In this document: positions 23,620 to 32,282 of the stretch, in pieces
How the letters are laid out: every line of letters begins with the position of its first letter
Position numbering within the stretch: the stretch's first letter is position 1
NCBI GenBank assembly: GCA_041178545.1
Contig: JBEGVB010000090.1
Coordinates: 1-56,437 of the forward strand
Direction of reading: 5' to 3'
Length of the DNA: 56,437 bases
From: JBEATZ01 sp041178545
Lineage (GTDB): Bacteria; Planctomycetota; UBA1135; UBA2386
Notes under the pieces: model-generated
What the model saw: the letters and a program-made list of their open reading frames with translations, nothing else
Told to the model about the DNA's origin: nothing
Databases searched by the model: none
Translations under genes and position numbers: made by a program

Positions 23620-24534
23620 TCAGAACCAGTGGACGAGTTGGACGAGGGCGCCGCCTTCCCCGTCGAGGGGTGAGTCGTAGTGGGTGTGGAGGCCCGTGGC
23701 GGGGAGGAAGTCGAGGCCCGTGCCGATGAGCGCGTCCAACCGGGTCCGGCTGCCCAGGCGCCACTGGAGGCCCGTGCGCCAGGAGAGCTCGCCCTCGTCG
23801 TGCCGGGCCCGCACGCTTCCCACGATGCAAAGGTCGCGGCGCAGTGTGTGTTCGAAGCCAACGCGTGCCGTGCCCAGGCTGGCACCGGCCCGCAGGCCGC
23901 CGAGGCGCCAGGTGAGTTCGAGCGGGTCGTCGGCTCGGTCGATGCGGACGCGCAGGCCCGGCCTGCCGAGGTCGACGCCCCGGTCGACGACACCATTCGA
24001 GGGCGCGTGGGCACCGGACCGTGCGGCACGAAGGTCCGTCAGCATCTCCTGCACGTCGAGCCCCAGGTCCGAGTTGCGCACCGCTCCCCGCACCGGTTTG
24101 CCGAGCGCGCCCGGTCCGTCCTCTGCGAGCTGTTCGACACCCTCGAGCTCGAACTGCTGCTCGCTGTGGAGCAGCATCGCAGGGCTCTGCAGGTCGAGCG
24201 AAGCGGGCACGAAGAGCGGCGGCAGGAGCTCCTGCTGGGTGCGCACGTGTTCGCCGTGGGCGAGTTCCCGGTCGAACTGCAGGACCAGGGCGGCAAGCAC
24301 GCTGTGGGCGGAGGCGGGTTCGACGGCATCGGGCCAGTCCGTGCGCACCTCGCGGCTCCCGCTGCGCGGCAGCGTGACCGCAACCTGAGGCTGGTCCCCG
24401 AGCGTGGCACCGGCATCGAGCGCACGGCCCGGTCCGTTGCCGATGCCCCAGGCCGCAACCGCGGTCGACGGGCCCGGCGTGGCGTGGCAGCCGCAGAGGA
24501 GGGCAGTCAGTGCAACGGCGAAGCAGCGGAGCAT
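23620..24534 (-). CDS. Putative outer-membrane lipoprotein with beta-rich C-terminus
   Basis: The 304-residue product starts MLRCFAVALTALLCGC, a lipobox with the Cys at residue 16. The C-terminal 140 residues alternate in pattern as in outer-membrane beta-strands (LELTWRLGGLRAGASLGTAR, GELSWRTGLQWRLGSRTR) and end in an aromatic residue (VQLVHWF). The function is unknown. The start is the ATG at 24532-24534, which gives the signal; the frame is open 40 codons further without homology. A possible -10 box lies 57 bp upstream. Confidence 0.65.
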   Translation of the reverse strand: MLRCFAVALTALLCGCHATPGPSTAVAAWGIGNGPGRALDAGATLGDQPQVAVTLPRSGSREVRTDWPDAVEPASAHSVLAALVLQFDRELAHGEHVRTQQELLPPLFVPASLDLQSPAMLLHSEQQFELEGVEQLAEDGPGALGKPVRGAVRNSDLGLDVQEMLTDLRAARSGAHAPSNGVVDRGVDLGRPGLRVRIDRADDPLELTWRLGGLRAGASLGTARVGFEHTLRRDLCIVGSVRARHDEGELSWRTGLQWRLGSRTRLDALIGTGLDFLPATGLHTHYDSPLDGEGGALVQLVHWF

Positions 24535-24590
24535 GGGAGCGGTTCGGCGGGTGGGGAGCGCAATCCCGGATGCGTCCGTGCCGCCGCGGA

Positions 24591-24596
24591 ATTCTA
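24591..24596 (-). promoter_or_regulatory. Possible -10 box upstream of the lipoprotein gene
   Basis: On the minus strand TAGAAT stands in an AT-rich patch (GATCTAGAATTCC) unusual for this GC-rich region. It would give a leader of about 50 nt before the ATG at 24534. No -35 element is evident. Confidence 0.25.
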
Positions 24597-24705
24597 GATC
24601 CTCCTGCGCGCCAGGTTGCGCCTCGACGGAGCACCTGCGCTCCACCGTCCACAACCGCCCATGGGGCCACGGGATCGGGTGTTCCCGGTCCGGGACGGAC
24701 TGCTG

Positions 24706-26865
24706 CTAGCGACCCGAGGCGGGCACGGCCCGCCGCCGCAGGGCATCCGACGGGCTGAAGCGCGGGTGCACGTCCCGGGCAAGTTCGTCGAGCGACGCCA
24801 CGATGCGCTGGAGCCCCTCGCGCCGCGCGTATCCGAACAGCCCGCCGTGGAACGGTGGGAAGCCGATGCCAGTCACCATCGCGAGGTCGACGTCCTGTTC
24901 GCTTGCCGCCACACCCTCGTCGAGGCAGCGGCAGGCCTCGTCGACGAGCGGGTGGACCAGGCGGCGCAGCACCTCGGTGCGCGTGGCCTGTGGGCGGCCG
25001 CCAGGGATGGCGGCACGCAGCCTGCGCACCACGTCCATGCCCGGTCCAGCACCCTTCCCGTCTGCCCCCAGGATGCCGCCACCCGACTTCCTGCCCAGTG
25101 CGCGTGCCTCGACCATCGCTGCGAACAAGGGGCTCGCCACCATGCGACCGGGGTGCGCGGCGCACAGCACCTCGCTCACCTTCGCTGCCACGTCGAAGCC
25201 GATCTCGTCGAGCAGACGGCAGGGCCCCATCGGCATGCCGAAGTCAAGCAGGGTGCGGTCGAGGAACGATGGCTCGTTGCCCTCCAGCAGCAGGGTCGCT
25301 GCCTCGTTGAGGTAGGGTGCCAGGCAGCGGTTGACCAGGAACCCGGGCGCGTCGCGGACGACCACGGGGTACTTGCCGAGTCGCACTGCGAGCCGGCACG
25401 CGGCATGCACTGCCGCGTCGGAGGTGCGCTTGCCGCGCACGACCTCCACGAGGGGCATCTTCGCGGGCGGATTGAAGAAGTGGATGCCCACGACCCGCTC
25501 CGGGCAGGGGATGCCCTCACTGACCTCGTCGACGGACAGCGAGGAGGTATTGGTCGCCAGCACTGCGTCCCGCGGCAGGCCGCGCTCCACCGCTGCGGTC
25601 ATCAGTCGCTGTTTCACGTGCACGTCCTCGACCACCGCCTCGAGCCAGAGCTGGGTCTCCCGGAGGGAGCCCCACTCGGTGGAGACCGCGAGCCGGTCCA
25701 TCACCTCGCGTGCTGCCGCCCGGTCGAGCGACTTCTTGCGCACGCGACCGTCGACATCGGCCTGCAGCGTGCGACGCGCACGCACGAGCGCAGCCGTGTC
25801 GAGGTCGCACAGCCGGGTGCGGATGCCATGGCTGGCGAACAGGCCCGCGATGCCGGCACCCATCACGCCGCCGCCCACGACCATCGCGCGGGCCACGTCG
25901 GTGCCAGGTTGCTTGCCCAGCCTGCGGCTCGCCTCGGTGAGGAAGTAGACCTGTACGAGGCCCTTGCTCTCCGGCGTGACGACGAGTTCGCCGAGCGCCC
26001 TTGCCTCCTCCGCGAATGCCCGCTGCAGCGGTGCGTGTGCGGCAAGCAGGCAGACCTCGAGTGCCCGGCGGGGTGCCGGGTAGAGGCGGGCGGGCCCGCG
26101 TCGCAGCTTGTTGCGGATGCTCCGTGCGAGCAGCCAGCGGGCTGGTGCCATGGCAAGCAGCCGTGCTGCCAGCGGCAGCCGGCGTGCAGGTGACTTGCGC
26201 CCGGCCTGGACCAGCGCGAGTGCCGTGCTCCGTGCGAGCGGTTCAAGCCGTTCCGCAGGCACCACTCGGTCGACGATGCCTGCCTTGAGTGCCTGCAGCG
26301 GTCGCAGCACCTTGCCCTGCAGCACCACGTCGAGGGCACGGGGCAGGCCTGCGAGGCGGACCAGGTTCACGGTGCCGCCGAAACCCGGCAGGATCCCGAG
26401 CTTCACCTCGGGCAGGCCGATGCGGGTGGACGCGGCGTCGGATGCGAGACGGACGTCGCAGAACAGCGCGAGTTCGAGGCCTCCACCCAGGCAGGGACCC
26501 TCGATGGCGGCAACCACGGGGACGGCGAGTTCGCGCAGTCTCGCAAAGGTGGTGCGGCCTGCGACGGCAGCTGCCTCGCCCTCGGCAGCGCTGGCAACTC
26601 CTTGCACCAGCTTGATGTCGGCCCCGGCGCAGAACATCGCCGGGCCGGGCCCGCGCACGACGAGGGCCCGCACGCGCGTGTCCGCGCCGATCTCGCGCAA
26701 CGTGTCGGCGAGCGCCTCCATGCGCTCGAGGGTCAGGGTCACGACGGACTCGCCCTGGTGGCCCAGTGCGAGCCAGGCGATGCCGTCCGTGTCCAGCCGC
26801 CACGGCAGGCCCCTCGCCTCACCGGGTACACCCGGTCGGACGGTTGTGCCCGCGACGAGCGTCAT
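24706..26865 (-). CDS. fadJ: FadJ-like enoyl-CoA hydratase/3-hydroxyacyl-CoA dehydrogenase
   Basis: The 719-residue bifunctional enzyme catalyses the hydration and NAD-dependent oxidation steps of beta-oxidation. The crotonase domain (about 20-290) has catalytic E131 (CLGGGLE) and E153 (GLPEVKLG). The dehydrogenase domain has the NAD loop VVGGGVMGAGIAGLFASHG, the catalytic His in VGIHFFNPPAKMPLVEVV, and the C-terminal HGGLFGYARREG. The start at 26863-26865 overlaps the thiolase stop by 4 bp; the frame is open further upstream only inside the thiolase gene. With the preceding ligase and thiolase it forms a compact fatty-acid-oxidation operon. Confidence 0.93.
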   Translation of the reverse strand: MTLVAGTTVRPGVPGEARGLPWRLDTDGIAWLALGHQGESVVTLTLERMEALADTLREIGADTRVRALVVRGPGPAMFCAGADIKLVQGVASAAEGEAAAVAGRTTFARLRELAVPVVAAIEGPCLGGGLELALFCDVRLASDAASTRIGLPEVKLGILPGFGGTVNLVRLAGLPRALDVVLQGKVLRPLQALKAGIVDRVVPAERLEPLARSTALALVQAGRKSPARRLPLAARLLAMAPARWLLARSIRNKLRRGPARLYPAPRRALEVCLLAAHAPLQRAFAEEARALGELVVTPESKGLVQVYFLTEASRRLGKQPGTDVARAMVVGGGVMGAGIAGLFASHGIRTRLCDLDTAALVRARRTLQADVDGRVRKKSLDRAAAREVMDRLAVSTEWGSLRETQLWLEAVVEDVHVKQRLMTAAVERGLPRDAVLATNTSSLSVDEVSEGIPCPERVVGIHFFNPPAKMPLVEVVRGKRTSDAAVHAACRLAVRLGKYPVVVRDAPGFLVNRCLAPYLNEAATLLLEGNEPSFLDRTLLDFGMPMGPCRLLDEIGFDVAAKVSEVLCAAHPGRMVASPLFAAMVEARALGRKSGGGILGADGKGAGPGMDVVRRLRAAIPGGRPQATRTEVLRRLVHPLVDEACRCLDEGVAASEQDVDLAMVTGIGFPPFHGGLFGYARREGLQRIVASLDELARDVHPRFSPSDALRRRAVPASGR

Positions 26866-28166
26866 GCGGCCTCCAGCACCACGGCCTCGCCCTGGCCGCC
26901 ACCGACGCAGAGCGCAGCGGCACCAAGCTGCTTGTTCCCCGAACGCAGTTCGTGTGCGAGCGTGAGCACGAGCCGTGCACCCGATGCGGCGATCGGGTGC
27001 CCTAGTGCGATGGCGCCGCCGTTGGGGTTGAGGCGCTCCAGGTCGATCTCGCCGAGTGCGCCGGGCAGGCCGAGGTGCTCGCGGCACCATGCTGGCGATC
27101 CCGCGGCATGGACGCAGGCAAGCACCTGCGCGGCAAATGCCTCGTTGACCTCGACGGTTTCGAGGTCGGCAATCGTGCACCCTGCCTCACGCAGTGCCGG
27201 GAGCAAGGCGTGCACCGGGCCGAGCCCCATCGTCCTCGGGTCCAGACCTGCGACGGCAGTGCTGCGGACCACGGCCATCGGACGCAGTCCCTCGGCACGC
27301 GCCCGCTCGAGTGACATGACCAGCAGCGCGACGGCGCCGTCCGTCACCTGGCACGCATTGCCCACGGTCACGTCGCCGTCCCTGCGGTCGAACACGGGCC
27401 TGAGCCTCTGCAGTGCCTCGAGCGTCTGCTCGGTGCGGATGCCGTTGTCGGCGCTCACCATGGCAGCATGGTTGCGCGGTGTCACCAGCGGGGCGATCTC
27501 GGCCGCCAGCCGCCCGGACTGCGCAGCTGCGGCGGCACGCTGGTGGCTGCGCAGGGCCCATGCGTCCTGCTGGGCACGGTCGATGCCGAAGGTGCGTGCG
27601 AGCGTCTCCGCCGTCTCGCCCATGAGCTGGCCGGTGTAACCGTCGGTGAGCCCCTCGAGGATGCTGATCCGCGGTGCGAGCATCGAAGGACGGAACCCGA
27701 GCAGGTTCCTGAGTCGCTGCGGCAGGGACCTCGCCTTCTGCAACCCGGTGAGCATGCGCACGAGCTGTGGCCCCATGAGCAGGGGGAAGTTCGACATCGA
27801 CTCGGTCCCGCCGACCAGGAAGACCTCGCCACGGCCTGCGAGCAGCCTCAGCTGTGCCTCGCGCAGCGACTCCATCCCGGACGCACAGTTGCGCATCACG
27901 GTGACGGCAGGCACGTGGTGGGGGATGCCTGCACGCAGCGCTGCCACCCGTGCGACGTTCGCCTCCCGAGGCTCGGGCCCGGCACAACCGAGCACGACCT
28001 CGTCGACCCTGGCCGCGTCCCAGCCCGTGCGGTCCAGGGTCTCGCGCAACACGTGGGCCGCAAGGTCGCCAGCGCTCGCGGACTCGAGGTCGGTTCCTGC
28101 GCGGCACAGTGGCGTGCGCCACCCGGCCACCACGGCAAGCGTCGTGCGGTCGGCAGGACGGTTCAC
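26862..28166 (-). CDS. fadI: FadI-like acetyl-CoA acyltransferase (thiolase)
   Basis: The 434-residue thiolase cleaves 3-ketoacyl-CoA with CoA in the last step of beta-oxidation. The nucleophilic C94 lies in VMRNCASGMES; VNEAFAAQ, GGAIALGHPIAASGAR and the second Cys in LCVGGGQGEA are all present. The length matches FadI. The start is GTG at 28166, inferred because it overlaps the ligase stop (GTGA) and gives the full thiolase N-terminus. It is the partner of the next gene, fadJ. Confidence 0.93.
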   Translation of the reverse strand: MNRPADRTTLAVVAGWRTPLCRAGTDLESASAGDLAAHVLRETLDRTGWDAARVDEVVLGCAGPEPREANVARVAALRAGIPHHVPAVTVMRNCASGMESLREAQLRLLAGRGEVFLVGGTESMSNFPLLMGPQLVRMLTGLQKARSLPQRLRNLLGFRPSMLAPRISILEGLTDGYTGQLMGETAETLARTFGIDRAQQDAWALRSHQRAAAAAQSGRLAAEIAPLVTPRNHAAMVSADNGIRTEQTLEALQRLRPVFDRRDGDVTVGNACQVTDGAVALLVMSLERARAEGLRPMAVVRSTAVAGLDPRTMGLGPVHALLPALREAGCTIADLETVEVNEAFAAQVLACVHAAGSPAWCREHLGLPGALGEIDLERLNPNGGAIALGHPIAASGARLVLTLAHELRSGNKQLGAAALCVGGGQGEAVVLEAA

Positions 28167-29644
28167 TGTCTCGGCCTCGCGTCGAGGAAACGCCGTTCCT
28201 TCATCTCCGTCTCCATGCCGATGCGCTGCAGCATGGCGTCGAGGTCCTCGAACAGGACCCGGTTGGGCTGGACCTCCAGCTGGCCGCGGAAACCCTCGTT
28301 GACCTTGCGTGCGACGGACTCGCGCTGCAATGGGTCGCGCACGGCAAGGTGCACGACCAGTTCGTCGACCTCGAGCGGGTCGTCGTCCTTCTTGCGCAAC
28401 TCGACCTGCCACTCCTCGACCTCGGCAATGCTGCCCAGGACCTGGGCGCAGTCCTCCAGGTTGACCATGGTGCCCTTCACCTTGAGCAGCCGCAGGTCCT
28501 TGTTGTTGCTGTCGCGCCGGATGTCGCTGTGGATGCGCGGCAGCGTCCTGCCGCAGTGCGGGCATGGCTCCCACGTGATGCCGCCGCGCACCAGGTCTCC
28601 CGTGCGGTAGCGGAACACCGTGCTGCCTCGGCCCTGCAGTGGCGTGAAGACGAGTTCCCCGTCACAGCCCTCGGGCACCACCTCGCCCGTCACTGGGTCG
28701 ACGACCTCGAACACGGCCATGTCCGGGTAGACGTGGTAGCCGGTGTACCGGTTGTCCTCCGTTGGGCACTCGGTGAATGCCATGCGCGCCTCGGTGAAGC
28801 CGTAGGTCCCGAACACGTTGACCCTGCCCGCGCCCATGGACTGGAGCATCCGCACCATGCGCTCCTTCATCCCCGGCGGCACCCGTTCCGCGCCGAGCAC
28901 GAGCACCTTGACGGCACTCAGGTCGGCGCCACTCGCCGCTGCCTTGCGCAGCAGGTGGTAGACGTACCCTGGCACGCCGATCAGCACCTCGGCGCGCAGT
29001 CTCGTGATCGCGCGCAGGTCGCCGCTGCTGCCCATCACCTTCCCGCCGCCCGTCGACAGGGCCATCATCCCGGTCGCGAGGCCTGCGTAGAACACCTGCC
29101 AGAAGGCGAGGTGCGGTGCGTAGGGGAACACGTTGGCCACCCGGTACTCCGGGTGCAGCGCCATCACGTCGACGATGCGGTTCCCGGTCTCGTGCAACAC
29201 GTCGAGGTCGTGCGGCGTGTAGAAGAACGGGACCGGTTCGGCGCTGCGACCGGTCGTGAAGGTCATGAAGGACGGGTAGAACTCGCGCCGCAGGCGCTTG
29301 CGCACCGCGTCCGCGCCCTGGAGCCACTTCTGTGCGAGCAGCGGCAGCTTGCGGTGCAGTGGCCATGCAGCCTTGAGTGTCGCAGCGTCTGGCTGCAGTA
29401 CGAACCTGCGGAAACGCTGTGGCTCGGAGTCGGTCGGGAGCAGGTCGCGCTTGGAGGAGAGCGGCACGCGCCGCAGGTCGTCCACCGTCCGGATGCTGTC
29501 GGGAGCCACGCCGGCGCGTGCCAGGTGCTCGCGGTAGAAGCCGTGGAACGGCAGGTACTCGCGCACGAGGCGGCGCAACAGGTGGTCCTGCAGCGCGCGC
29601 TGTTGCGCGGCGTCCATGCGCTGCAGTCGCTGCCACGTGCTCAT
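28163..29644 (-). CDS. PaaK-like AMP-forming acyl/aryl-CoA ligase
   Basis: The 493-residue protein belongs to the phenylacetate-CoA ligase (PaaK) branch of adenylate-forming enzymes. It activates a carboxylic acid to an acyl-AMP and then to CoA. Visible motifs are FTTGRSAEPVPFFYT (nucleotide-binding loop), FGTYGFTEARMAF, FRYRTGDLV and the C-terminal LRLLKVKGTMVNLED. A Cys pair, CPHC, sits before the C-terminal domain. Its position as first gene of the ligase-thiolase-hydratase operon suggests that it activates the fatty or aryl acid that the next two enzymes degrade. The substrate cannot be read from sequence. Confidence 0.85.
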   Translation of the reverse strand: MSTWQRLQRMDAAQQRALQDHLLRRLVREYLPFHGFYREHLARAGVAPDSIRTVDDLRRVPLSSKRDLLPTDSEPQRFRRFVLQPDAATLKAAWPLHRKLPLLAQKWLQGADAVRKRLRREFYPSFMTFTTGRSAEPVPFFYTPHDLDVLHETGNRIVDVMALHPEYRVANVFPYAPHLAFWQVFYAGLATGMMALSTGGGKVMGSSGDLRAITRLRAEVLIGVPGYVYHLLRKAAASGADLSAVKVLVLGAERVPPGMKERMVRMLQSMGAGRVNVFGTYGFTEARMAFTECPTEDNRYTGYHVYPDMAVFEVVDPVTGEVVPEGCDGELVFTPLQGRGSTVFRYRTGDLVRGGITWEPCPHCGRTLPRIHSDIRRDSNNKDLRLLKVKGTMVNLEDCAQVLGSIAEVEEWQVELRKKDDDPLEVDELVVHLAVRDPLQRESVARKVNEGFRGQLEVQPNRVLFEDLDAMLQRIGMETEMKERRFLDARPRQ

Positions 29645-29768
29645 GGTCGTTGGGTCGTTCGGTGTGCCCGGCGCGAAGGGGGGTTCAGCCGAACCCCACC
29701 CGTGTCCGATCTATCGGACCGCGGGCCGGTCCGACTGAGGGCCTCCTGCGTCCACCCATCGAGCAACC

Positions 29769-30890
29769 TTGACCACCCCAGCCAGCACCCAGGGAACAGC
29801 CACGGGCGTGGCCAGGCCGCGGCGACCGCACACGGTCCTCGTGCTCGGTGGCGGCGGCATGCGCGGCTACACCCACATCGGTGTGATCCGTGCCGTCGAA
29901 CGGCTCGGCATCCAGGTCGACGAGGTGGTGGGCACCAGCATGGGCGCCGTGATGGGTGGGCTCTACGCCGCCGGCCACGACAGCTTCGAGGTGGAGCGAC
30001 GGGCGGCACAGATCACCATCAAGGACTACTTCCGGCTCAACCTGCTGAAGTTCCTGGTGCGGGGCTACCGGCACGCCTCGGTCTACAAGGGCAAGACGTT
30101 CCACGACATCCTGCGGCGCCTGCTGCCGCAGCAGCACTTCCGCGACTTCAAGCGGCCGTTCTTCTGCAACGCCATGTCGTTGTCCTCCGGGGCAAGCCGG
30201 TTCTTCGGCCTGCCCGGTGCGGACGACGTACCCGTTGCGGACGCCGTGTACGCGAGTTCTTGCCTGCCCGCGATCTTCGAGCCCATCGAGATCGGTGGCG
30301 AGCACTACATCGACGGTGGCATGACCGAGACGCTGGCACTTCGCCTCGCGCGCGCCCGCAGGGCCGAGCTCGTCATTGCCGTCGACCTCTCGCACCGCGA
30401 CCTGCACGCGCCGGTGGACTTCCGCGCCAGCCTGCCGCACATCCTGTTCAAGACCTACGAACTCATGGGCATGTCGCTCAACGAGCACAACCTGCACCGG
30501 TTCGTCGACGACCGCACCGTGCTGGTGAAGCCCAAGGTCTCGCACATCGGCATCCTCGACCTCCCCGACGTGACCGAGATCGTGCGCATCGGCGAGCGCG
30601 AGACCCTCAGTGCGCTCACCACGCACCCGCTCACCCGTTGGCTGTGTGACCCTGCGGTGGTGGCCGAGGAGGACCGCAACGTGTCCGCCCCGCGCGACCA
30701 CGTGCGGCTCGACGTGGACATGAACGCGTGCATCCACTGCGGCATCTGTGCCGCCACGTGCGCGACCAACGGCTACGCTGCCGTGCCGATCGGCGACGTC
30801 GTGAAGAAGCTGCACAACTACGAGTGCACACGCGACCTGGCCTGCGAGCGCAACTGCCCGACCGGCGCCATCACCCTGCACAACCTCTGA
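29769..30890 (+). CDS. Patatin-like phospholipase fused to a C-terminal ferredoxin-like domain
   Basis: The 373-residue protein has a complete patatin core: the oxyanion loop GGGGMRG (27-33), the nucleophile S57 in GTSMG and the catalytic D182 in IDGGM. Patatins hydrolyse acyl ester bonds of phospholipids. The last 55 residues form a second domain with seven cysteines: C321, C324, C327, C331 (CXXCXXCXXXC) and C353, C359, C363 in a CX5CX3CP pattern. This would hold at least one Fe-S cluster, although the second motif is one Cys short of a standard [4Fe-4S] pair. The start is TTG at 29769, uncertain; GTG codons a little downstream are alternatives. No signal peptide is seen, so it is probably cytoplasmic. 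Confidence 0.88.
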   Translation: MTTPASTQGTATGVARPRRPHTVLVLGGGGMRGYTHIGVIRAVERLGIQVDEVVGTSMGAVMGGLYAAGHDSFEVERRAAQITIKDYFRLNLLKFLVRGYRHASVYKGKTFHDILRRLLPQQHFRDFKRPFFCNAMSLSSGASRFFGLPGADDVPVADAVYASSCLPAIFEPIEIGGEHYIDGGMTETLALRLARARRAELVIAVDLSHRDLHAPVDFRASLPHILFKTYELMGMSLNEHNLHRFVDDRTVLVKPKVSHIGILDLPDVTEIVRIGERETLSALTTHPLTRWLCDPAVVAEEDRNVSAPRDHVRLDVDMNACIHCGICAATCATNGYAAVPIGDVVKKLHNYECTRDLACERNCPTGAITLHNL

Positions 30891-30907
30891 CCGCGCTTGA
30901 ATCCCCT

Positions 30908-30931
30908 GGCCCGGGGTGGTCGAACCGGGCC
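30908..30931 (+). promoter_or_regulatory. Strong hairpin directly before the lipoprotein start
   Basis: GGCCCGG (30908-30914) and CCGGGCC (30925-30931) form a perfect 7-bp stem with a 10-nt loop, ending 2 nt before the ATG at 30934. It could end transcription from the patatin gene weakly, since it lacks a T run. More likely it limits access to the start codon. Confidence 0.35.
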
Positions 30932-30933
30932 CC

Positions 30934-31476
30934 ATGCGCAAGCTGCTGGTCCTCGGCCTACTCGCCCTCGTGGCATCCGTGCTGTTTGCCTCCTGCGGTG
31001 CGACGTGGCCGCGCAGGGACCCGACCGGCGAGGTGTTCCCCACCGTGAGCGGCAACGCGCTGGACGGCACGCGGGTCACGCTGCCCGCCGCCGCTGCTGG
31101 CGAGCCCGTGCTGCTGCTCGTCGGCTACAAGCAGGAGAGCCAGTTCGACATCGACCGCTGGCTCCTCGCCCTGTCGCAGTCGGACCTGCGCGTGAAGGTC
31201 CTCGAGCTGCCCACCATCCCGGGCATGTTCCCCCGCATGTTCTCCGGGGCCATCGACGCGGGCATGCGCCGTGGCATCCCCGACGAGGACTGGCAGTCCG
31301 TGGTCACCCTGTACGGTGATGCCGCACCGGTGGCCCGGTTCACCGGCAACGCCGACGGCCTCCCGGGCAGGGTCCTGTTGCTGGACCGGGAGGGTCGTGT
31401 TGCATTCTTCCACGACCGCGGATTCTCGGTGGGAACGCTGCGTCGGCTGCAGGAAGTGCTCGCCGCGGTCCGATGA
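30934..31476 (+). CDS. Lipoprotein with thioredoxin-like fold (no redox cysteines seen)
   Basis: The 180-residue product has a lipoprotein signal (MRKLLVLGLLALVASVLFASC). The mature part shows a thioredoxin-like pattern: VSGNALDGTRVTLP, then a strand EPVLLLVGYKQES, a helix, and the late LPGRVLLLDREGRVAFFHD strand pair. The usual CXXC is replaced by KQESQF, so a disulfide role is unlikely. A remote resemblance to ATP10-like or SCO-like proteins is possible but uncertain. The start at 30934 was preferred over an open frame 18 nt upstream because it begins the signal peptide. Its place before the DprE-like pair may be incidental. Confidence 0.7.
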   Translation: MRKLLVLGLLALVASVLFASCGATWPRRDPTGEVFPTVSGNALDGTRVTLPAAAAGEPVLLLVGYKQESQFDIDRWLLALSQSDLRVKVLELPTIPGMFPRMFSGAIDAGMRRGIPDEDWQSVVTLYGDAAPVARFTGNADGLPGRVLLLDREGRVAFFHDRGFSVGTLRRLQEVLAAVR

Positions 31477-31501
31477 GGGGGTGCGCAGCGCGTGCTGCGC
31501 T

Positions 31502-31507
31502 TATCCT
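31502..31507 (+). promoter_or_regulatory. Candidate -10 box for a near-leaderless SDR transcript
   Basis: TATCCT is followed by nine bases and then the ATG at 31517. Initiation about seven bases downstream would leave a leader of 2-3 nt. There is no Shine-Dalgarno. It lies in the 40-bp gap after the lipoprotein gene. Confidence 0.4.
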
Positions 31508-31516
31508 GCCCGTCCC

Positions 31517-32266
31517 ATGAAGCAACGCAGCGGCACCTGCATCGTCGTCGGCGCATCCAGTGGCATGGGAGCGGCCCTCGCCCGTCGGCTCGCGCTCGAG
31601 GGGCGCAGGGTCGCCCTGCTCGCCCGCCGCGAGGCGGACCTGCACGCAGTGGCCGCCACCATCGAGTCCGCCCTCGGCGCAGGCCGGGTGAGGAGCTACG
31701 TGCACGACGTTCTCGACACCGCTTCGGTGGAGGCGCTGTTCGACCGGGTCGAGCAGGAACTGGGCGAGGTGGACGAGCTGTACTACGCGGCTGGCGTGAT
31801 GCCAGAGGTCGGCATCGACGAGTTCGACCTCGCCAAGGACGAGCTCCAGCTGCGCGTCAACGCGTTGGGATGCATTGCGTGGGGCAACGCGGCAGCACGT
31901 CGCTTCCGTCCGCGCGGCCGGGGGATGGTGCTGGGCATCAGTTCCGTCGCCCAGGACCGCGGCAGGGTCGGCAAGCCCGGCTACCACGCATCCAAGGCAG
32001 CAATGGACACCTACCTCGAGAGCCTGCGCAACCGGCTCTGGCGGCACGGTGTCCAGGTCACCACGATCCGGCCCGGCTTCGTCGAGACGCCGATGACCCG
32101 CGGGCTGCAGCTCAAGGGGGCCATCAGTGCCGACAGCGCAGCCGAACGCATCCTGCGCGCGCGCGACCGCCGCGCCACCATCGCCTACGTGCCCTTCAAG
32201 TGGCGCGTCATCATGGCCGTGATCCGCGCCATCCCCTCCTTCCTGTTCCGCCGTCTCTCCATCTGA
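31517..32266 (+). CDS. Short-chain dehydrogenase resembling DprE2
   Basis: The 249-residue SDR has the NAD(P) loop VVGASSGMGAALA, the catalytic Ser in LGISSVAQ and the YHASK catalytic motif. The C-terminus, FKWRVIMAVIRAIPSFLFRRL, closely follows the membrane-associating tail of mycobacterial DprE2, as I recall it. The next gene is an FAD oxidase resembling DprE1. In mycobacteria the pair epimerises decaprenyl-phosphoryl ribose to arabinose through a keto intermediate, DprE2 performing the reduction. A role for this pair in epimerising a lipid-linked sugar is thus a reasonable inference, but the substrate is unknown. Confidence 0.85.
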   Translation: MKQRSGTCIVVGASSGMGAALARRLALEGRRVALLARREADLHAVAATIESALGAGRVRSYVHDVLDTASVEALFDRVEQELGEVDELYYAAGVMPEVGIDEFDLAKDELQLRVNALGCIAWGNAAARRFRPRGRGMVLGISSVAQDRGRVGKPGYHASKAAMDTYLESLRNRLWRHGVQVTTIRPGFVETPMTRGLQLKGAISADSAAERILRARDRRATIAYVPFKWRVIMAVIRAIPSFLFRRLSI

Positions 32267-32282
32267 GCGTCGTCCTCCACTC

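Noticed and set aside
24706..27180. An 824-residue version of the FadJ-like protein
   Set aside because: The additional N-terminus lies inside the thiolase gene and is Arg/Pro-rich without homology; the ATG at 26865 overlaps the thiolase stop as expected in this operon.
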